DNA of 30,336 bases, taken from the IMG/VR virus record IMGVR_UViG_3300042905_004368, positions 1 through 30,336 of that record; one strand, 5' to 3'. Of this stretch, positions 27,089-30,336 are shown piece after piece. Made by a program: the position numbers and the translations under genes. Each line of letters starts with the position of its first letter. The first letter of the stretch is position 1. The notes below the pieces were generated by a model. That model searched no databases. It was not told the DNA's origin and worked only from the letters and a program-made list of their open reading frames with translations. This DNA comes from a virus.

Positions 27089-27523
27089 ATGGATCAAGAA
27101 CTTCAAGACAAACTGTTTGAAAAATATCCAGACTTGTTTTCTAATAGGACTAAATCTCCAAGAGAATCGTGTATGAGTTGGGGGTGCGAGGTCGGAAATG
27201 GCTGGTATGAATTGTTATCCTCCCTTTGCTGGCGTATATCTCAACATGAACGAAATATAGAGGATAGAAAAAGAATTCTAGCAGATCAACCGGAAAAGAT
27301 TAAAGAAGAACTGGAGTATATTCCTGTTAAATTTGATCAAATCAAAGAAAAGTATGGTGGATTACGAGTCTATTATAGTGGTGGCAATGATTATATAAGA
27401 GGTATTGTTAGTATGGCAGAAGAATACTCTTATAAAGTATGCGGAGTTTGTGGTAATGCCGGAAAACCCAATAAAGGTGGATGGATAACTACTCTTTGTG
27501 ATAGTTGTAGGAATGAATCGTAA
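27089..27523 (+). CDS. Conserved phage zinc-ribbon-like protein (144 aa)
   Basis: LQDKLFEKYPDLFSNRT, then SCMSWGCEVGNGWYELLSSL, IKEKYGGLRVYYSGG and a C-terminal VCGVCGNAGKP...TLCDSC. The order 'yP.lF....SCM.WG...G.GWY.....L......KEKYGGLR.Y....C..CG...LC..C' is a known phage/bacterial hypothetical; the four C-terminal cysteines probably bind zinc. Confidence 0.75.
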   Translation: MDQELQDKLFEKYPDLFSNRTKSPRESCMSWGCEVGNGWYELLSSLCWRISQHERNIEDRKRILADQPEKIKEELEYIPVKFDQIKEKYGGLRVYYSGGNDYIRGIVSMAEEYSYKVCGVCGNAGKPNKGGWITTLCDSCRNES

Positions 27524-27704
27524 ACTGCTAATACTAGCCAGAGCAATAGATCATAGGGTTGGTCAGGATGATTATGATGCTCCAGATATTCCTATACTAA
27601 CTCAGTATGAAGCATGGACAGCATTTAGTATTAAATTAAGTATTATATTGGTTAACTTTATTACTTGCGGATTCATTGTTGCTAATGTTATTCACCACTG
27701 GTAG
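27513..27704 (+). CDS. Small membrane protein (63 aa)
   Basis: Polar basic N-terminus (MNRKLLILARAIDHRVGQDD), C-terminal membrane helix (IKLSIILVNFITCGFIVANV). Overlaps the previous gene by 11 bases; GTAGG upstream is close to the ATG. Confidence 0.55.
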   Translation: MNRKLLILARAIDHRVGQDDYDAPDIPILTQYEAWTAFSIKLSIILVNFITCGFIVANVIHHW

Positions 27705-27707
27705 TTT

Positions 27708-27956
27708 ATGGATAAGTTACTAGAAATTTTAGAAAAACACATTCAAAGATGGATCAAAATTGATATTATGCGAAACCTCGACCAAGAAGATATAAACGAC
27801 ATAAAGATTGTTGCTGAAGAAATTCAGCAAATAGCAGCGAAGTTTGATTATCACAATGAAAAAGTTGCCACATTATGTTATGATGTTGATATGGCTATGA
27901 GGGTTATTCTTGAGATTATTAATGGGCCAAGTGGAACTGTGGAAAGAATGATATGA
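27708..27956 (+). CDS. Hypothetical helical protein (82 aa)
   Basis: MDKLLEILEKHIQRWIKIDI and on: almost entirely helical, possibly coiled coil. No distinct Shine-Dalgarno; three bases after the previous stop, so translation may be coupled. ATGA overlap with the next gene. Confidence 0.6.
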   Translation: MDKLLEILEKHIQRWIKIDIMRNLDQEDINDIKIVAEEIQQIAAKFDYHNEKVATLCYDVDMAMRVILEIINGPSGTVERMI

Positions 27957-28237
27957 GAACTTGGAAAACAAAAACCACAAAAGTAGTCGATGATGTTAGT
28001 TGTGACGCTTGTGGAAAAAGTACCACTAACTATAGTGATGTTGGGCCAGATTATGCGACTCTTGAAAGTTGCTGGGGTTATGGGTCAAAACATGATGGTT
28101 CAAAATATAATATTGATCTTTGTGAGGGTTGTTTCACTGAGGTTTTAAACTTTATTAAAGAAAAAAGACGCAAAGTGTTGGGGCCATTCAATTATCCTTA
28201 TAATAAAGACCCTCTTGATGGAACCGAATACCTATGA
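27953..28237 (+). CDS. Small zinc-finger-like protein (94 aa)
   Basis: VSCDACGKSTTN near residue 18 and DLCEGCFTEVLNFI near 60 give two CxxC pairs around a YATLESCWGYGSKHDG strand region. This layout resembles phage and bacterial zinc-ribbon hypotheticals. AGAATG start overlap. Confidence 0.65.
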   Translation: MRTWKTKTTKVVDDVSCDACGKSTTNYSDVGPDYATLESCWGYGSKHDGSKYNIDLCEGCFTEVLNFIKEKRRKVLGPFNYPYNKDPLDGTEYL

Positions 28238-28401
28238 ATAATCTTACCAAAGAACAAAAGTTTGCTATTCGCTGGTGTTTTAATAATGCTATGAAATATA
28301 TGGACACTGGAGAGTGGAGTAAGGATAAAGAAATTATTATCAATGGCATGAATATCAATCAAATAATTAAAGAATTACTACAGGATAGGTTATTCGTATG
28401 A
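28234..28401 (+). CDS. Hypothetical 55-aa protein
   Basis: MNNLTKEQKFAIRWCFNNAM; helical. ATGA overlaps at both ends. Function unknown. Confidence 0.6.
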   Translation: MNNLTKEQKFAIRWCFNNAMKYMDTGEWSKDKEIIINGMNINQIIKELLQDRLFV

Positions 28402-28610
28402 CATTTAGTGAATTCGCAGAAAGTGTGGCCGATTATATTGAGTATGAATATTTTGATTTGGGGCGAGGAAAGTTGTCACCAGAACAAAAAGATACTATAT
28501 TTAATATAATGAGATTTCAGTATGATCATGGTGGTTGTAATGTTAATGAGGCTAGTGGAATGATTGTAGAATACTTAAAGGAAAATTATGAAACAAAAAA
28601 ATCAAACTAG
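28398..28610 (+). CDS. Hypothetical 70-aa protein
   Basis: MTFSEFAESVADYIEYEYFD, helical with acidic N-terminus. Overlaps the next gene by 23 bases. Confidence 0.6.
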   Translation: MTFSEFAESVADYIEYEYFDLGRGKLSPEQKDTIFNIMRFQYDHGGCNVNEASGMIVEYLKENYETKKSN

Positions 28611-28815
28611 GGTAGAAATGAGTGCTGATGATATTAAAAACTCTATCATTTATTTTCTACATCGTGAGCAAAAAATTAGTGGTATTTTTGATATAAAATT
28701 TAATATCAAGCGTAAACAATTACCAGCAAGTGATCCGCATGATACTTGGGACATTTGGATATTAGACGGGGCTGAAATAGTAGTAGATTTAAACGAAACT
28801 CAAGTTCAGTCTTGA
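28588..28815 (+). CDS. Hypothetical 75-aa protein
   Basis: MKQKNQTRVEMSADDIKNSI then strands IFDIKFNIKRKQL and IWILDGAEIVVDL. AAAGGAAAA ribosome site. Its stop lies at the -35 of the next promoter. Confidence 0.6.
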   Translation: MKQKNQTRVEMSADDIKNSIIYFLHREQKISGIFDIKFNIKRKQLPASDPHDTWDIWILDGAEIVVDLNETQVQS

Positions 28816-28839
28816 CAACGCCGATAAAGATGCTATACT
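28812..28839 (+). promoter_or_regulatory. Promoter with CCGATA in the spacer
   Basis: TTGACA (28812-28817), a 16-base spacer with CCGATA (28821-28826), TATACT (28834-28839). Confidence 0.8.
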
Positions 28840-28863
28840 CATAGCAACAATTGGAGAAATTTT

Positions 28864-29034
28864 ATGAACACAACAACTAAAAAAGCCGCACAGCATCTCA
28901 TTGAGAAGTATTTTTTTGGTCAAAATAATGATGAAATTGTCATTAAGAAAGATGACATGAATAAGTTTTTAGCAGAGTTTAGTCAACTTGTTATTTCACG
29001 CACCCTTGATATTGCTTTTAATATGAAGGACTAG
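28864..29034 (+). CDS. Hypothetical helical protein (56 aa)
   Basis: MNTTTKKAAQHLIEKYFFGQ; three helices. GGAG ribosome site. Confidence 0.6.
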   Translation: MNTTTKKAAQHLIEKYFFGQNNDEIVIKKDDMNKFLAEFSQLVISRTLDIAFNMKD

Positions 29035-29035
29035 T

Positions 29036-29284
29036 ATGTTAAATACCAACTATATCTTTACAATTTTATACAATATATTTTGTTTATTTGGAGTATTTGT
29101 CGTAATAATAATTGTATCACTTCCATTTGTTATGGCTTTTTATGGTTATAAATCTATTAAATTAAAAATTAAAAAAAAGAAAAGTCATAAACTAGATAAT
29201 CAAAAACAAACCAATCAAAAATTTTATGAACAAAGATACATTGACAGACTTCATAAAAATATCAAGCGAAAGAAACACAGATGA
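29036..29284 (+). CDS. Membrane protein with basic tail (82 aa)
   Basis: Residues ~6-37 form one long or two short membrane helices (YIFTILYNIFCLFGVFVVII), followed by a very Lys-rich cytoplasmic-type tail. Overlaps the next start (ATGA). Confidence 0.6.
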   Translation: MLNTNYIFTILYNIFCLFGVFVVIIIVSLPFVMAFYGYKSIKLKIKKKKSHKLDNQKQTNQKFYEQRYIDRLHKNIKRKKHR

Positions 29285-29496
29285 AATCAATACAAGATAT
29301 TTGTTCGTTTCTAAAATATCTAGACTATTACATTAAGAACGAATATGATTTGAAATGGTATAAAGAATTTAATAATTACAGAAACTCCACCCATATTGAT
29401 TATACTCTAACAGATTGTTTTATGAGCGAAAAAAGTATTCCATATACTGCTGGTATCGTTATTGATATATTAAGGATGATCCATGAATCAAGATGA
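29281..29496 (+). CDS. Hypothetical 71-aa protein
   Basis: MKSIQDICSFLKYLDYYIKN; helical, Tyr-rich. Overlaps the next gene by 14 bases. Confidence 0.6.
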   Translation: MKSIQDICSFLKYLDYYIKNEYDLKWYKEFNNYRNSTHIDYTLTDCFMSEKSIPYTAGIVIDILRMIHESR

Positions 29497-29650
29497 ATTT
29501 ATAAGTGATGAAGAAAAGAGTTTTCATGAATGGATAGACAATAACTTACAGTTCGTTGGACAAAATAAACATATTATTCATTTAATGAAAAAAATTTTTA
29601 TAGACGGTTTCGTATCAGGTTATTCGTATTCTAAACAAATCTTTAAATAA
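29483..29650 (+). CDS. Hypothetical 55-aa protein
   Basis: MNQDEFISDEEKSFHEWIDN; acidic N-terminus, helical. AAGGATGATCC upstream inside the previous gene. Confidence 0.55.
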   Translation: MNQDEFISDEEKSFHEWIDNNLQFVGQNKHIIHLMKKIFIDGFVSGYSYSKQIFK

Positions 29651-29661
29651 AGGAATTAATT

Positions 29662-30117
29662 TTGAAAAAACTTATCATGCTATGTTCTTTTTGTTGTTTA
29701 GCAGCAGATTATGCTCCAAAAAATCAATCTAATTTTCCTAATAACAGGAGTGGTGTAACACAAAAATTTGGACAAGGTAATATAACATATAGATCAGATG
29801 GTAGTTCAACTTACACAAGACCATTTTCAAATGGATATATGACAACAGAAAAATCATCTGATGGTAGAATTAGGAGTGGTGTTACATCCCCTCTTGGTAA
29901 TGGTTCTATAACAACATGGAGCGATGGAACAACCACTAGATCTTCCAATATTAATAATGGATCAATTATCAATGAGAGTTATCGTAATGGTCAACCAACT
30001 AGAGCAATTGTTCAGCCATATTCTAATGGTAGTAGAACATCTTGGAATAATGGTTCTACAAACTATAATCAAAAATTTTCAAATGGCACTATGAATTATG
30101 ATAGAAAAAGTAAGTAA
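29662..30117 (+). CDS. Secreted repeat protein (151 aa, TTG start)
   Basis: The start is TTG with AAGGA nine bases upstream. MKKLIMLCSFCCLAADYAPK is a short signal-like segment. The rest is built from imperfect ~15-20-residue repeats around NG..T.W.DGTT / SNG.MTT (e.g. GQGNITYRSDGSSTYTRPFS, LGNGSITTWSDGTTTRSS). The G-N/D-G turns spaced by Thr/Tyr strands suggest a beta-solenoid or ribbon. Possibly surface or secreted; it lacks features of a normal tail fibre and has no known family. Confidence 0.6.
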   Translation: MKKLIMLCSFCCLAADYAPKNQSNFPNNRSGVTQKFGQGNITYRSDGSSTYTRPFSNGYMTTEKSSDGRIRSGVTSPLGNGSITTWSDGTTTRSSNINNGSIINESYRNGQPTRAIVQPYSNGSRTSWNNGSTNYNQKFSNGTMNYDRKSK

Positions 30118-30141
30118 TTTTATTTAGAATATTCATTTAAA

Positions 30142-30336
30142 ATGAGCAAAGAAACAGCACCATTAAAATACTCCTATATTGATAGGTTTCTAGAAATAGT
30201 TAAAAACTGCAAAGATGACGATGCTGCTAAATTAATAATTGAACTACATGATCTAATTATTTATCAGAAAGATATTATAGAACAACAGAGAATTGAAATC
30301 ATATCATTAAAACATAAAGAAGCATGGAAAAGATAC
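30142..30336 (+). CDS. Hypothetical helical protein (partial, runs off right edge)
   Basis: MSKETAPLKYSYIDRFLEIV continuing as amphipathic helix with EQQRIEIISLKHKEAW; probably coiled coil. 65 codons are visible with no stop before the window edge. Confidence 0.55.
   Translation, partial: MSKETAPLKYSYIDRFLEIVKNCKDDDAAKLIIELHDLIIYQKDIIEQQRIEIISLKHKEAWKRY

Overview
The window looks like part of a large tailed double-stranded DNA phage genome (Caudoviricetes) or a prophage-like relative. One strand carries an ordered packaging and head block: terminase large subunit, portal and a head protease/scaffold-like protein. The other strand carries dozens of very small, tightly overlapping genes, eight tRNA genes plus one tRNA-like element, and a DUF932-type phage/plasmid protein. 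Base composition is AT-rich except for the repeat elements. The host cannot be read from the sequence. The promoters are of bacterial sigma-70 type (TTGACA, 16-18 bases, TATAAT-like).

Layout. (1) Positions 1-7735, minus strand: a late-type operon read right to left. It runs small ORF, late-sigma-like factor, HTH/terminase-small-like protein, HNH nuclease, ERCC4 nuclease, terminase large subunit, portal, and protease/scaffold (runs off the left edge). Most junctions are ATGA or TAATG overlaps, so translation is probably coupled. (2) 7740-8037: divergent promoter region and a small HTH gene with a good terminator. (3) 8094-10380: small plus-strand genes, including an HNH protein, embedded in C5-6/N3-8/G4-6 palindromes. 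(4) 10381-21500: short plus-strand transcription units separated by about nine copies of an ~80-base double-hairpin module whose linker usually carries GCGGCCGC. Each module lies just after a gene and usually 20-85 bases before the next promoter. The cargo includes a PD-(D/E)XK-like protein, an L7/L12 C-terminal-domain-like protein, a Cys-rich conserved phage protein, a phosphoribosyltransferase, DUF932, tRNAs, and a candidate structured RNA of about 400 nt. A lone minus-strand, structural-looking gene (18872-19180) sits inside this region. (5) 21500-30336: long strings of overlapping small ORFs, many with single membrane segments or zinc-ribbon cysteines, plus a DUF5824-like protein and a secreted repeat protein.

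Regulation is the most striking part. About 18 promoters carry a CCGATA-like box in one of two positions: usually 6-9 bases upstream of the -10 inside the spacer, or exactly one base downstream of the -10. This looks like one operator used by one phage regulator. The minus-strand late operon, the Thr/Gln/Asn/Glu tRNA promoter and a few others lack it. A second short RNA-like element (CCTAAYCC hairpin followed by GTAGTCAGCG) recurs six times between genes. Functions of most small proteins are unknown, and those entries say so.
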